Source: Enterococcus ureilyticus (lineage in GTDB: Bacteria > Bacillota > Bacilli > Lactobacillales > Enterococcaceae). From it: a stretch of DNA of 64,000 nt. Every line of letters starts with the position of its first letter. Position 1 is the stretch's first letter. Below, piece by piece: positions 38,214-46,276 of this stretch. The stretch is from positions 1 through 64,000 of the forward strand of contig NZ_MIKC01000009.1 in NCBI RefSeq assembly GCF_001730315.1, in the 5' to 3' direction. Position numbers and translations under genes: made by a program. Below the pieces are notes generated by a model that searched no databases, was not told where the DNA came from, and saw nothing but the letters and a program-made list of their open reading frames with translations.

Positions 38214-38280
38214 GAGGCTGAGAAAAGAGCTGTATTCCTTCTGCAATTAATAATGGGAGTGCACCATTTATCTCAGCTTC
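38214..38280 (+). promoter_or_regulatory. Nested inverted repeat between ilvC and ilvA
   Basis: GAGGCTGAGA (38214-38223) pairs with TCTCAGCTTC (38271-38280, one G-T pair), enclosing AATGG/CCATT around GAGTGCA. A weak T-rich tail (CTTTTACTT) follows. It may be a partial terminator or an mRNA-processing structure that lowers ilvA relative to ilvC. Confidence 0.5.
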
Positions 38281-38310
38281 TTTTACTTACATAAGAAAGG
38301 TGGGGAGTAT

Positions 38311-39567
38311 TTGTTAAAACTTACGAAGGAAAATGTTGAAGAAGCGTATGATGTATTAAAAGAGGTCGTGACAAAAACACCACTACAATATGATCTATAT
38401 TTATCACAAAAATATCAATGTAATGTTTATTTAAAAAGGGAAGACCTGCAAAAAGTTCGCTCATTCAAATTAAGAGGAGCGTACTATGCTATCAAGCAAA
38501 CACCTGTTGAGATGTTAAAAAACGGTGTTGTCTGTGCTAGCGCTGGAAATCATGCGCAAGGGGTGGCTTTTACTTGTCAAGAAATGGATGTAGCAGCCAC
38601 GATTTTTATGCCAACAACAACTCCTCAGCAAAAAATATCTCAAGTAAAATTTTTTGGTGGGGAGAAAGTAACAGTAAAATTGTTTGGAGATACTTTTGAT
38701 GCCTCTGCCGAAGCAGCAAAAAACTTTGCCAAAACAAATAATCAAGCCTTTATTGATCCTTTTAATGATTTAAATATTATGGCCGGACAGGGAACCGTAG
38801 CAGTAGAAATATTACAAGAAGCTAAGAAATCTGAATTTCAAGTGGATTATCTACTTGCCGCTATTGGTGGTGGTGGACTTGTCAGTGGTGTTGCGACATA
38901 TACCAAAAATAGTAGTCCGACAACTGCGGTCCTTGGTGTAGAACCGCTTGGCGCTCAATCTATGCGGGCTGCTTTTGATGAGGGAAAACCAGTAATGCTA
39001 GATAGCGTAGAAAAATTTGTAGATGGAGCTGCTGTAAAACAAGTAGGTGCGTTAACGTATGAACATGCTCTTGAATATGTCGACGAATTGTTAGCTGTTG
39101 ATGAAGGTCAAGTCTGTTCAACCATACTAGAGTTATATACAAAACAGGCTATCGTTGTCGAACCGGCGGGTGCATTGAGTGTATCAGCTTTAGAATTAGT
39201 TAAAGAGGATATTAAAGGAAAAAATGTTGTTTGCATCATTAGCGGTGGTAATAATGATATTAATCGAATGGAAGAAATCGAAGAACGCTCATTGATTTTT
39301 GAAGGATTAAAACATTATTTTGTTATTAATTTTCCGCAAAGACCAGGAGCTTTAAGAGAATTTGTAACGGATATTCTAGGACCAAATGATGACATAACAC
39401 GTTTTGAATATACCAAAAAAGTTAATCGTGGAACAGGACCTGTTATTCTAGGTATTTTATTAAAGGAAAAAGAGGAACTTCCTAATTTATTAGCAAAAAT
39501 GGCGGAATTTGATCCTAAATATATTGATTTAAGTGATAATCCATCATTATATGCACTACTCGTATAA
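38311..39567 (+). CDS. ilvA: Threonine ammonia-lyase (threonine dehydratase)
   Basis: The product is 418 residues from TTG 38311, with AGGTGGGGA upstream. The PLP lysine is in VRSFKLRGAYYAI, the phosphate-binding loop reads AAIGGGGLVSG, and the C-terminal ACT-like domain (about residues 335-418, YFVINFPQRPGALREFVTDI) is the short Gram-positive type. It makes 2-ketobutyrate for isoleucine. Last gene of the operon, ending at a strong terminator. Confidence 0.94.
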   Translation: MLKLTKENVEEAYDVLKEVVTKTPLQYDLYLSQKYQCNVYLKREDLQKVRSFKLRGAYYAIKQTPVEMLKNGVVCASAGNHAQGVAFTCQEMDVAATIFMPTTTPQQKISQVKFFGGEKVTVKLFGDTFDASAEAAKNFAKTNNQAFIDPFNDLNIMAGQGTVAVEILQEAKKSEFQVDYLLAAIGGGGLVSGVATYTKNSSPTTAVLGVEPLGAQSMRAAFDEGKPVMLDSVEKFVDGAAVKQVGALTYEHALEYVDELLAVDEGQVCSTILELYTKQAIVVEPAGALSVSALELVKEDIKGKNVVCIISGGNNDINRMEEIEERSLIFEGLKHYFVINFPQRPGALREFVTDILGPNDDITRFEYTKKVNRGTGPVILGILLKEKEELPNLLAKMAEFDPKYIDLSDNPSLYALLV

Positions 39568-39606
39568 TAACTATTTACGTTGAAAGCTGTCTAAAATTAA
39601 ATCAAA

Positions 39607-39658
39607 AAAATTGAGTTGTCAGTCAGAAAAAAATCTGATTTTCAGCTCAATTTTTGTA
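39607..39658 (+). terminator. ilv operon terminator
   Basis: AAATTGAG near 39607 pairs with CTCAATTT near 39655, with an inner CAGA/TCTG stem, then a short T run. Confidence 0.8.
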
Positions 39659-39948
39659 TTCTCAAAGAATATCTAAAATTTACTTAAAAAGTCGAAAATT
39701 GAAGAGAGAGTTCTTGCCATTTGTGTAGAAAGAACGTATATTTAAGTTACTACTTTAAATCGGTCAAAAAACAACGACCGTCAATGAACATGAGCAAGAT
39801 AGAAATTTTTTTACACTTCAACAGGCCACCTTTTTTTGGTCAAACGCGACTTATTTTTTCTATCGATCGTCATTTTTTAAATCATGTTTCCTTTGTTAAA
39901 AATTACTCGAAATATAAAAAAGAATATTAGTAAAGTTGGAAAATATAA
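39659..39948. other. Intergenic region before the acyltransferase
   Basis: 290 bp. An open + strand frame of 69 codons exists but has no ribosome-binding site and no family signature, so I do not call it. No clear promoter is seen. Confidence 0.45.
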
Positions 39949-41820
39949 ATGAATAATAAAAAAAGATTAGAAAATCGCCGTTATATTACCGGGTTCGATG
40001 GGATTCGAACAATATCGGTCATTGGTGTGATTCTGTATCACTTGTTCCCTAATATAATGCATGGGGGCTATTTAGGCGTCCCTATTTTTTTTGCAGTTTC
40101 AGGCTATTTGATTACTGACTTACTGAGGCAAGAATGGCTTCAGACGGAAACAATCGATGTTAAAGGTTTTTATATTCGAAGGATGAAGCGGCTGTATCCA
40201 GGCTTGGTTGCAATGCTGATTACATCCTCTGCATATATCGTGTTCTTTCAAAAAGATTTACTAAATAACTTACGCAGTGTCGTTGCCAGCAGTGTCCTAT
40301 ATTATAATAACTGGTGGCAAATTTTTAGGGGTTTCTCTTATTTTGATCGATTCACAACACAGTCTCCATTTACACATATTTGGTCTCTCGCTGTCGAGGC
40401 ACAGAATTATTTGATTTGGCCATTGTTATTTATTATTCTAAAAAAATACGTTAAACATAGTGGTAAGATCTTTGGAATCATTATGGCGCTCGCTATGGGG
40501 TCAGGTATTTTGATGGCTGTTTTATACACCCCTGGAGCAGATCCTACTAGAGTGTATTATGGGACAGATACAAGACTGTTTTCAATATTGATGGGTAGCG
40601 GTCTAGCATTTGTTTGGCCAAGTTTTCGTTTAAAGGAAGAGATTCCGATAAAAGCCAAAAATTTACTGAACGGTGTCGGAATTGCTTCATTAGTAATCTT
40701 AGTGTGCTCCTTTTTATTTTTAGCTGATCATTTAGCATTTGTGTACTATGGCGGGATGTTTATTGTCAGTATATTTGCAACGATCTTAGTTGCTGTGACC
40801 GCGCATCCTGGTGCTGATCTGAATCGATGGCTAACGAATCCTGTTTTTACATGGTTTGGTAAAAGAAGCTATGGTATTTATTTGTATCAATTTCCAGTCA
40901 TGATTTTTTATGAAGCAAAAATTCAGAATTTAAGTGATCATATATTTTTGCACTCATTGATTGAGATTGCGTTGATTCTTGGAATCAGTGAGCTCTCTTA
41001 TCGTTTTATTGAAAAACCGCTAGGCAAATTCTATTATCAATATACATGGTTTGCAATTAAAGATTTTTTCCGAAAACCTTGGCTAACGATTCCAAAAGTG
41101 ACTGCTTTGATCAGTGTCGTATTTACTTGTTTTGCACTTTTTGCTTTGGCTGTAGCACCATCAAATGAAATTACGGCAGAGCAACAACAACTTCAAGAAA
41201 ATATTGCAGCGAATAAAAAGCAAGCTGAACAAAGAAAAGCAGAAGAAAAAGCCAAAAATGAAGGGAAAACAACTGATTCGAACAATCAAACAAATGTAGC
41301 GCCCGAAACGAACTTTGATTTGACTGAGGCAGAAAGTAAGAAAGCCAAGAATATGGAAGTCACTGCTTTCGGTGATTCAGTTATTTTAGACGCATCAGCA
41401 GGTCTCCAAGAAATTTTTCCGAAGATGATCGTTGATGGTGAAGTCGGCAGACAATTGTATACTAGTACGCCTAATATTGAAAAGTTGGATAAAGAAAAAT
41501 TATTGAAAGATAACGTATTAGTGGGACTTGGGACGAACGGTTCGTTTACTGAAGCACAATTCGATGAATTTATGACAGCAATTGGTTCCAACCGTAAAGT
41601 CTTTTGGATCAATGTTCGTGTACCAACTCGTCGATGGCAAAATGAAGTGAATACGATGCTAGAAACAATGAAAAAGAAATATAAAAATCTAGTGGTAATT
41701 GACTGGTATGGATATAGTAATGAGCATGAAGAATGGTTTTACGAGGATCGGGTTCATCCAAATGTGGACGGTCAGGTAAAATACTCAAGTTTTATTGCTA
41801 AGCAGATTGTAGAAAAATGA
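39949..41820 (+). CDS. OatA-like peptidoglycan O-acetyltransferase
   Basis: The product is 623 residues. The N-terminal acyltransferase-3 domain (about 1-390) begins RRYITGFDGIRTISVIGVIL, has about ten to eleven helices and the motif FFAVSGYLITDLL. A charged Gln/Lys-rich linker (about 405-450) leads to an extracellular SGNH-type esterase/transferase domain with the nucleophile Ser in AFGDSVILDAS and the Asp/His pair in DRVHPN. This is the OatA layout, which acetylates MurNAc C6 and confers lysozyme resistance. The ribosome-binding site is weak. Enterococci often encode several such proteins, so the exact role is not certain. Confidence 0.82.
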   Translation: MNNKKRLENRRYITGFDGIRTISVIGVILYHLFPNIMHGGYLGVPIFFAVSGYLITDLLRQEWLQTETIDVKGFYIRRMKRLYPGLVAMLITSSAYIVFFQKDLLNNLRSVVASSVLYYNNWWQIFRGFSYFDRFTTQSPFTHIWSLAVEAQNYLIWPLLFIILKKYVKHSGKIFGIIMALAMGSGILMAVLYTPGADPTRVYYGTDTRLFSILMGSGLAFVWPSFRLKEEIPIKAKNLLNGVGIASLVILVCSFLFLADHLAFVYYGGMFIVSIFATILVAVTAHPGADLNRWLTNPVFTWFGKRSYGIYLYQFPVMIFYEAKIQNLSDHIFLHSLIEIALILGISELSYRFIEKPLGKFYYQYTWFAIKDFFRKPWLTIPKVTALISVVFTCFALFALAVAPSNEITAEQQQLQENIAANKKQAEQRKAEEKAKNEGKTTDSNNQTNVAPETNFDLTEAESKKAKNMEVTAFGDSVILDASAGLQEIFPKMIVDGEVGRQLYTSTPNIEKLDKEKLLKDNVLVGLGTNGSFTEAQFDEFMTAIGSNRKVFWINVRVPTRRWQNEVNTMLETMKKKYKNLVVIDWYGYSNEHEEWFYEDRVHPNVDGQVKYSSFIAKQIVEK

Positions 41821-41837
41821 ATTTATGAAGTTAAATA

Positions 41838-41890
41838 AAAACATGGAAACAAATAAACGCTTTGAAGCGTTACTTGTTTCCGTGTTTTTA
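41838..41890. terminator. Strong bidirectional terminator
   Basis: AAAACATGGAAACAA pairs with TTGTTTCCGTGTTTT around an inner ACGCTT/AAGCGT stem. It lies between convergent genes. Confidence 0.88.
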
Positions 41891-41891
41891 T

Positions 41892-42413
41892 TTAAGTTAA
41901 GATCATTTGGTAAGCGAAACGTGCCCCATTGCTAATTGGTAGTAAAATTTCCCCTTGATAGCTAAAACCTACTTTTTCTATTAGGCGTTGCATCGCAGTA
42001 TTTTGCGGATGGGTATCGATCCGAATATCTCGAAAGTCATTCAATCTAGCAGTGGTAATGAGATAGTTCATCAAAAGTGATGCAAATCCTTTCCCTTGGT
42101 AAAATGGTGCTAACGCAACACGATGGATCGTCATGTAATGCCCATAAGTCAGTTGCCATTGCCCATTTTTGATTTGTTCGTAGGGCTCTTCGATCTCTGA
42201 TGAAAGCACTCCTAGGCCAGCAATAGCTTGATCAACAATGAGTACGTAACATCTCTGAAGCTTGATATCGTACTCTAACAGTTTTTGATTTGGGCCGTCG
42301 TTATTTTGCCACTGAGGGATATTTTGATCATACAGAAGTTTTTGCGCGTAGGTAATGATTTCAATAATAGTGCTAAGATCATCTGGTACAGCTCTTCTTA
42401 AATAAACGACCAT
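41892..42413 (-). CDS. GNAT-family N-acetyltransferase
   Basis: The product is 173 residues. The acetyl-CoA-binding motif A reads VALAPFYQGKGFASLLMNYL (Q-x-x-G-x-G/A form), with the following IRIDTHPQNTAMQRLIEKVG typical of GNAT proteins. The start could be the GTG/ATG region at 42413 with AAGGCGGAGAAC upstream. The substrate is unknown. It lies 39 bp downstream of the Nudix gene on the same strand and may be co-transcribed. Confidence 0.82.
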   Translation of the reverse strand: MVVYLRRAVPDDLSTIIEIITYAQKLLYDQNIPQWQNNDGPNQKLLEYDIKLQRCYVLIVDQAIAGLGVLSSEIEEPYEQIKNGQWQLTYGHYMTIHRVALAPFYQGKGFASLLMNYLITTARLNDFRDIRIDTHPQNTAMQRLIEKVGFSYQGEILLPISNGARFAYQMILT

Positions 42414-42452
42414 GTTCTCCGCCTTTCTTACCGTTTAAGTTATTGTTGACGA

Positions 42453-43289
42453 TTATTTTTTATTTGAATTTTCGTGTTTCAACTGATAAATCTTTGAAGG
42501 TCGACCAATGCCCACAGGACGTTCACCAATTTCTTCAAAATGATGAAGCATAGCTTTTTTAAAATTGGAGTGATCGATTGTCTTATAATCGATTCCAGAA
42601 AATTTAGCAAAGACCTTTCTGGCTTCAGTGATTGTAAAATCTTTTCCTAAGACTTGCAGCACTTGTGGATCATGTTCCATCTTGTTCGCCACACGATTAA
42701 AAGCTTTTAGAATGATTTCACTATGATCAAAAGCTAATGTGTCTTTTCCCGTTGAAACACCTGTATCTAAATCTAAAATAATATTCACATCGCCGTTATT
42801 AAGAGAAAGCAGGCTTTCTTTACGCTTCATTGTAAACCAGCGAACTTCCTTTGCATCATCTCCTGCAATCAAAGGTTCTTCACCAATGAAAGCGAGATAA
42901 CTAACCGTTACTACCCAACCACGAGGATCTCGATCAGGTCGACTGAAGCTATGAAGCTGTTCGATGTTATCTTTAGAAATGATGACACCAGTTTCTTCTT
43001 GTGTTTCCCGCAAAACACTTTCCCCAGTAGATTCGCTTCTATTTACAAAACCACCTGGTAATGCCCATGAATTTCTATAAGGATGGCCTTTTCTTTTGAT
43101 CAGCAAGATTTTCAGTTGATCTTCTTCTTTGTTATAGCACATCAAAACAATATCTACAGTCAGAGAAGGTTTTTCATATTCAGGAAGTTCTTGTTGATGG
43201 TACCATTTTAAAAAGTCAGTTTCAGTAGCTTGTTGCTCATAATATTGTTTTTCTTCTTCCTTTGAACTAAAGCGTGTCAAATTAGTCAT
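42453..43289 (-). CDS. Nudix hydrolase with C-terminal winged helix (NrtR-like)
   Basis: The product is 278 residues. The Nudix box is complete: GGFVNRSESTGESVLRETQE then ETGV, with G-x5-E-x7-REUXEEXGU spacing. The C-terminal 90 residues (ITEARKVFAKFSGIDYKTID, FKKAMLHHFEEIGERPVGIG) form the winged helix found in NrtR-type proteins, which sense ADP-ribose and repress NAD-related genes. Because the Nudix residues are intact, it may be an enzyme, a regulator or both. No NAD genes adjoin; a nicotinamidase is 12 kb away. GGGGAGATG precedes the start. Confidence 0.8.
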   Translation of the reverse strand: MTNLTRFSSKEEEKQYYEQQATETDFLKWYHQQELPEYEKPSLTVDIVLMCYNKEEDQLKILLIKRKGHPYRNSWALPGGFVNRSESTGESVLRETQEETGVIISKDNIEQLHSFSRPDRDPRGWVVTVSYLAFIGEEPLIAGDDAKEVRWFTMKRKESLLSLNNGDVNIILDLDTGVSTGKDTLAFDHSEIILKAFNRVANKMEHDPQVLQVLGKDFTITEARKVFAKFSGIDYKTIDHSNFKKAMLHHFEEIGERPVGIGRPSKIYQLKHENSNKK

Positions 43290-43546
43290 CTCCCCTAAAG
43301 TTAGATAAAAGTACTTTTTACTTTATTGTATCATTCTCATCAAGAAAAACAACTAAAGACATAGCTTTAGTATAAGAAAAATAAACTTACGCCCTTTATT
43401 TTTACAAGTCATTACTTGAATTCTTTCAAACTAGAATGTTAATCAAAAGATTAGAATGAAGTTAAGGGAACTATGGTGAAAAATCGTTTAATCATCAATC
43501 GGTTAGAAGTCTATTTCTCATTAAGATGTTTATTTATTGTTTTTAA

Positions 43547-43597
43547 GTCAACCTGTTTTATATTAAGGTTGACAAAGGTGGGTTGAAATAGTATTTT
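43547..43597 (+). promoter_or_regulatory. BirA-like operator overlapping the bioY promoter
   Basis: GTCAACC (43547-43553) and GGTTGAC (43567-43573) are inverted with a 13-bp spacer, as in Bacillus BirA sites (TTGTTAACC-13-GGTTAACAA). The right arm contains the -35 TTGACA (43569-43574), with -10 TATTTT at 43592-43597 after 17 bp. Confidence 0.7.
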
Positions 43598-43635
43598 AAA
43601 TATATAAATCTTGTTTAAACATTTGGAGGGAACAC

Positions 43636-44181
43636 ATGAAAACAAAAGATATCACTAAAATTGCCATTATGATCAGCATTATTATTGTTTTAGGTTTTTT
43701 TCCACCAATTCCAATTAGCCTTTTACCTGTACCAATTGTTATTCAAAACGCTGGGTTTATGCTCAGTGGTTTACTTCTCGGCAAAAAGAATGGGACAATT
43801 GCAACCTTGTTATTTCTATTACTTGTAGCAGTTGGTTTTCCATTGTTGGCAGGTGGTAGAGGAGGGATGACCGTCTTTTTTAGTGTCACAGCAGGTTATC
43901 TTTTTGCTTATCCTATTGCAACATTTATGATTGGCTGGCTGACTGAAAGATTCAACCCAAATAATCAAAATAGTATGTATGGCTTTGGCATTACTTTCCT
44001 TTTTGGGGCATTGTTTATTGATTTCTGTGGAGCTGTTGGGGTAAGTCTATTATCCGATGTCTCTTTATCAAACAGTTTGCTTGCCAGTCTGGCTTTTATT
44101 CCTGGAGATACCATTAAAGCATTTTTAACAGTATTTATTTCAAAAAGAATCTCGAAATCTCTTGCTAAAAGGGGGTCTTGA
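43636..44181 (+). CDS. bioY: Biotin transporter substrate-binding protein BioY
   Basis: The product is 181 residues with six hydrophobic helices. Family landmarks include FFPPIPISLLPVPIVIQNAG near the N-terminus, LLLVAVGFPLLAGGRGGMTV and FIPGDTIKAFLTVFISKRI at the end (the P-G-D motif). BioY captures biotin and works alone or with an ECF module. TTGGAGGG lies eight bases before ATG. The operator upstream suggests repression by biotinylated BirA. A CHY zinc-finger gene follows, with its start one base after the bioY stop. Confidence 0.92.
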   Translation: MKTKDITKIAIMISIIIVLGFFPPIPISLLPVPIVIQNAGFMLSGLLLGKKNGTIATLLFLLLVAVGFPLLAGGRGGMTVFFSVTAGYLFAYPIATFMIGWLTERFNPNNQNSMYGFGITFLFGALFIDFCGAVGVSLLSDVSLSNSLLASLAFIPGDTIKAFLTVFISKRISKSLAKRGS

Positions 44182-44182
44182 G

Positions 44183-44497
44183 TTGGTAAAAATATTTGGT
44201 TCAATGGTTGATAAAGAAGGTAGATGTACTCATTATAGCTCTCTTGTGGATATCATTGCGAATAAATGTTATCTTTGTAAAAAATATTATGCTTGTTACC
44301 AATGTCATGATGAACAAGAATTACATCATTTTGAAGCATGGCCAGTTGCCACTGAACCGGATGCGAAAGTAGTTCTTTGCGGAGCTTGTCAGTTAGAAAT
44401 GACGGTAAGTGACTATCAAAAAAAAGCACAATGCTTGAACTGCGGACGGTTATTTAATTCGAACTGTTCTAAACATAGTGACATCTATTTTAGTTAG
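44183..44497 (+). CDS. CHY-type zinc-finger protein
   Basis: The product is 104 residues from TTG 44183, with AAAAGGGGG eight to ten bases upstream inside bioY; an ATG at 44204 is an alternative. The Cys/His order (CTHYSSLVDIIANKCYLC, CYQCHDEQELHHF, LCGACQLEM, CLNCGRLFNSNCSKH) matches the CHY zinc finger, which holds several zinc ions. In eukaryotes the related Hot13 assists mitochondrial import; bacterial function is unknown. Co-transcribed with bioY and ending at a strong terminator. Confidence 0.8.
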   Translation: MVKIFGSMVDKEGRCTHYSSLVDIIANKCYLCKKYYACYQCHDEQELHHFEAWPVATEPDAKVVLCGACQLEMTVSDYQKKAQCLNCGRLFNSNCSKHSDIYFS

Positions 44498-44546
44498 ATA
44501 AATTTGCTTAGAAAATGAATGGTAGAAAACGATTTAATAGAATTTA

Positions 44547-44594
44547 GAGTTGGAAGTAAAACTAGTCTTTAGTTTTACTTCCAACTCTTTTACA
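44547..44594 (+). terminator. Strong terminator
   Basis: GAGTTGGAAGTAAAACTA (44547-44564) pairs with TAGTTTTACTTCCAACTC (44570-44587), followed by TTTT. Confidence 0.9.
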
Positions 44595-44634
44595 TTTTAA
44601 AAGCATCAAGTCAAGTGAATAAAACCTTCTTCAT

Positions 44635-44661
44635 AATTTGTCCAAATTGTTTGGACAAATT
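44635..44661 (+). promoter_or_regulatory. Upstream palindrome of the mtl operon
   Basis: AATTTGTCCAAA-TTG-TTTGGACAAATT is a perfect inverted repeat with 12-bp arms. It lies 16 bp upstream of the -35 and is a candidate binding site for the activator MtlR. Confidence 0.6.
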
Positions 44662-44672
44662 TGCGCTTTCAT

Positions 44673-44705
44673 TCACTTGTATGGTGACAAGTGAGCGATT
44701 ACAAT
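44673..44705 (+). promoter_or_regulatory. mtlA promoter with second inverted repeat
   Basis: -35 TTGTAT (44677-44682), 17-bp spacer, -10 TACAAT (44700-44705). TCACTTGT-ATGGTG-ACAAGTGA (44673-44694) overlaps the -35. A further exact palindrome ATCTGCGCAGAT lies downstream at 44739-44750. Confidence 0.65.
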
Positions 44706-44796
44706 AAAGAAGACATCCAAGCGGTTGTCTGAGAATTGATCTGCGCAGATTGAATGACTCAAAATTTTTCTTGTTTTAAATAGAAGGAGGAAAACA

Positions 44797-46242
44797 ATGG
44801 AACAAACACAAGGGAATCTAAAAGTGAAAGTTCAACAGTTCGGAAGCTTTCTTAGCGGAATGATTATGCCGAATATTGGAGCATTTATCGCGTGGGGAAT
44901 TTTAACAGCCTTATTTATTCCTACAGGCTGGTTTCCAAATGAACAATTAAATGAGATAACAGGACCAACGATTACTTACTTATTACCGATTCTGATTGGT
45001 TTTACTGGGGGGCGTTTGGTTTATGATATTCGCGGTGGGGTCGTGGGTGCAATGGTTACAATGGGCGTGATTACTGGAGCAGATATCCCTATGTTTCTAG
45101 GCGCCATGATGGTTGGACCTGCAGGAGCATACTGCATTAAAAAATTTGATCAATTAGTAGACGGCAAAATCAAACCAGGTTTTGAAATGCTAGTCAACAA
45201 TTTTTCTTCTGGAATTTTAGCATCGATATTAGCAATCATTGCCTATTTGATCGTCGGTCCTGCGGTAGAAGGTTTAAATAATCTTTTAGCAACAGGTGTA
45301 GGATTTTTAGTTGAAAACTCACTACTACCGCTAGCAAGCGTTTTTGTTGAACCTGCTAAGGTATTGTTTTTAAATAATGCCATCAACCATGGTGTGATCA
45401 GTCCGATTGCAATCGAACAAGCCGCTGAAACAGGCCGTTCTGTATTGTTTTTATTAGAGTCCAATCCAGGACCTGGATTAGGTATCTTACTAGCCTATAC
45501 GATTTTTGGACGCGGAAGTGCAAAACAAACAGCACCAGGTGCAATTATTATCCATTTTTTAGGTGGAATTCATGAAATTTATTTTCCTTATATTTTGATG
45601 AAACCAATTTTGATTCTATCAGCCATTGGTGGTGGCATGGCTGGTGTTATGACGTTCTCACTATTTAATGCTGGTTTAGTAGCGCCAGCATCGCCGGGTA
45701 GTATCTTTGCTATTTTAGCGATGACTCCTCGAAATGGCTATTTAGGTGTTTTTGCGGGAATTATTGTCGCAACTGCGGTATCATTTGCGATTTCAGCTGT
45801 AGTGTTAAAAACGTCTAAAGAAACTGAGACAACGATTGAAGCAGCGTCTGAAAAAGCAAGTGCTTTAAAAGGACGAAAAACAGTTAATCCAGATGTGGTA
45901 ACAAGTTTTTCTGCGTCTGAAAAGATGAGTAATGCAGTAGAAATTCTTGCAAATACTAAGAAAATCATTTTTGCTTGTGATGCTGGAATGGGATCAAGTG
46001 CCATGGGAGCTTCTGTTTTACGAAATAAAGTAAAAAAAGCAGGATTAACGATTGAAGTAGTCAATTCGGCCATAGCTCAACTCCCTAATGATGCTGATAT
46101 TGTTGTGACACATCAAGATTTAACTTCGAGAGCAAAAGAGCGATTACCAAAAGCCTATCACGTTTCAGTTGATAATTTTCTAAGTAGTAATAAATATGAT
46201 GAATTAGTAGAAAAATTATTGGCTGTTAAAACATCTGTTTAA
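44797..46242 (+). CDS. mtlA: PTS mannitol-specific EIICB
   Basis: The product is 481 residues. The EIIC membrane domain (about 1-340) includes GFTGGRLVYDIRGGVVGAMV and the GGIHEIYFPYIL substrate-site motif. A Thr/Glu/Lys linker leads to the EIIB domain (about 385-481) with the phosphorylated Cys394 in IIFACDAGMGSSAMG. It imports and phosphorylates mannitol. EIIA is separate (mtlF), as usual in Firmicutes. AGAAGGAGG precedes ATG. First gene of the mtl operon. Confidence 0.96.
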   Translation: MEQTQGNLKVKVQQFGSFLSGMIMPNIGAFIAWGILTALFIPTGWFPNEQLNEITGPTITYLLPILIGFTGGRLVYDIRGGVVGAMVTMGVITGADIPMFLGAMMVGPAGAYCIKKFDQLVDGKIKPGFEMLVNNFSSGILASILAIIAYLIVGPAVEGLNNLLATGVGFLVENSLLPLASVFVEPAKVLFLNNAINHGVISPIAIEQAAETGRSVLFLLESNPGPGLGILLAYTIFGRGSAKQTAPGAIIIHFLGGIHEIYFPYILMKPILILSAIGGGMAGVMTFSLFNAGLVAPASPGSIFAILAMTPRNGYLGVFAGIIVATAVSFAISAVVLKTSKETETTIEAASEKASALKGRKTVNPDVVTSFSASEKMSNAVEILANTKKIIFACDAGMGSSAMGASVLRNKVKKAGLTIEVVNSAIAQLPNDADIVVTHQDLTSRAKERLPKAYHVSVDNFLSSNKYDELVEKLLAVKTSV

Positions 46243-46276
46243 ATAAAAATAATCATTTTCTAGAGAGGAGAATCTC

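Noticed and set aside
38214-38310. T-box riboswitch before ilvA
   Set aside because: The gap is only about 116 bp and lacks the stem I specifier structure and the conserved T-box sequence; GGGAGTGCACC is only a superficial likeness.
39721-39930. 69-codon frame before the acyltransferase gene
   Set aside because: No ribosome-binding site, irregular composition and no recognisable domain; it probably is leader or spacer sequence.
44683-44700. CcpA cre site in the mtl promoter
   Set aside because: TGACAAGTGAGCGATTACA contains pieces of the cre pattern but the spacing does not fit the consensus.
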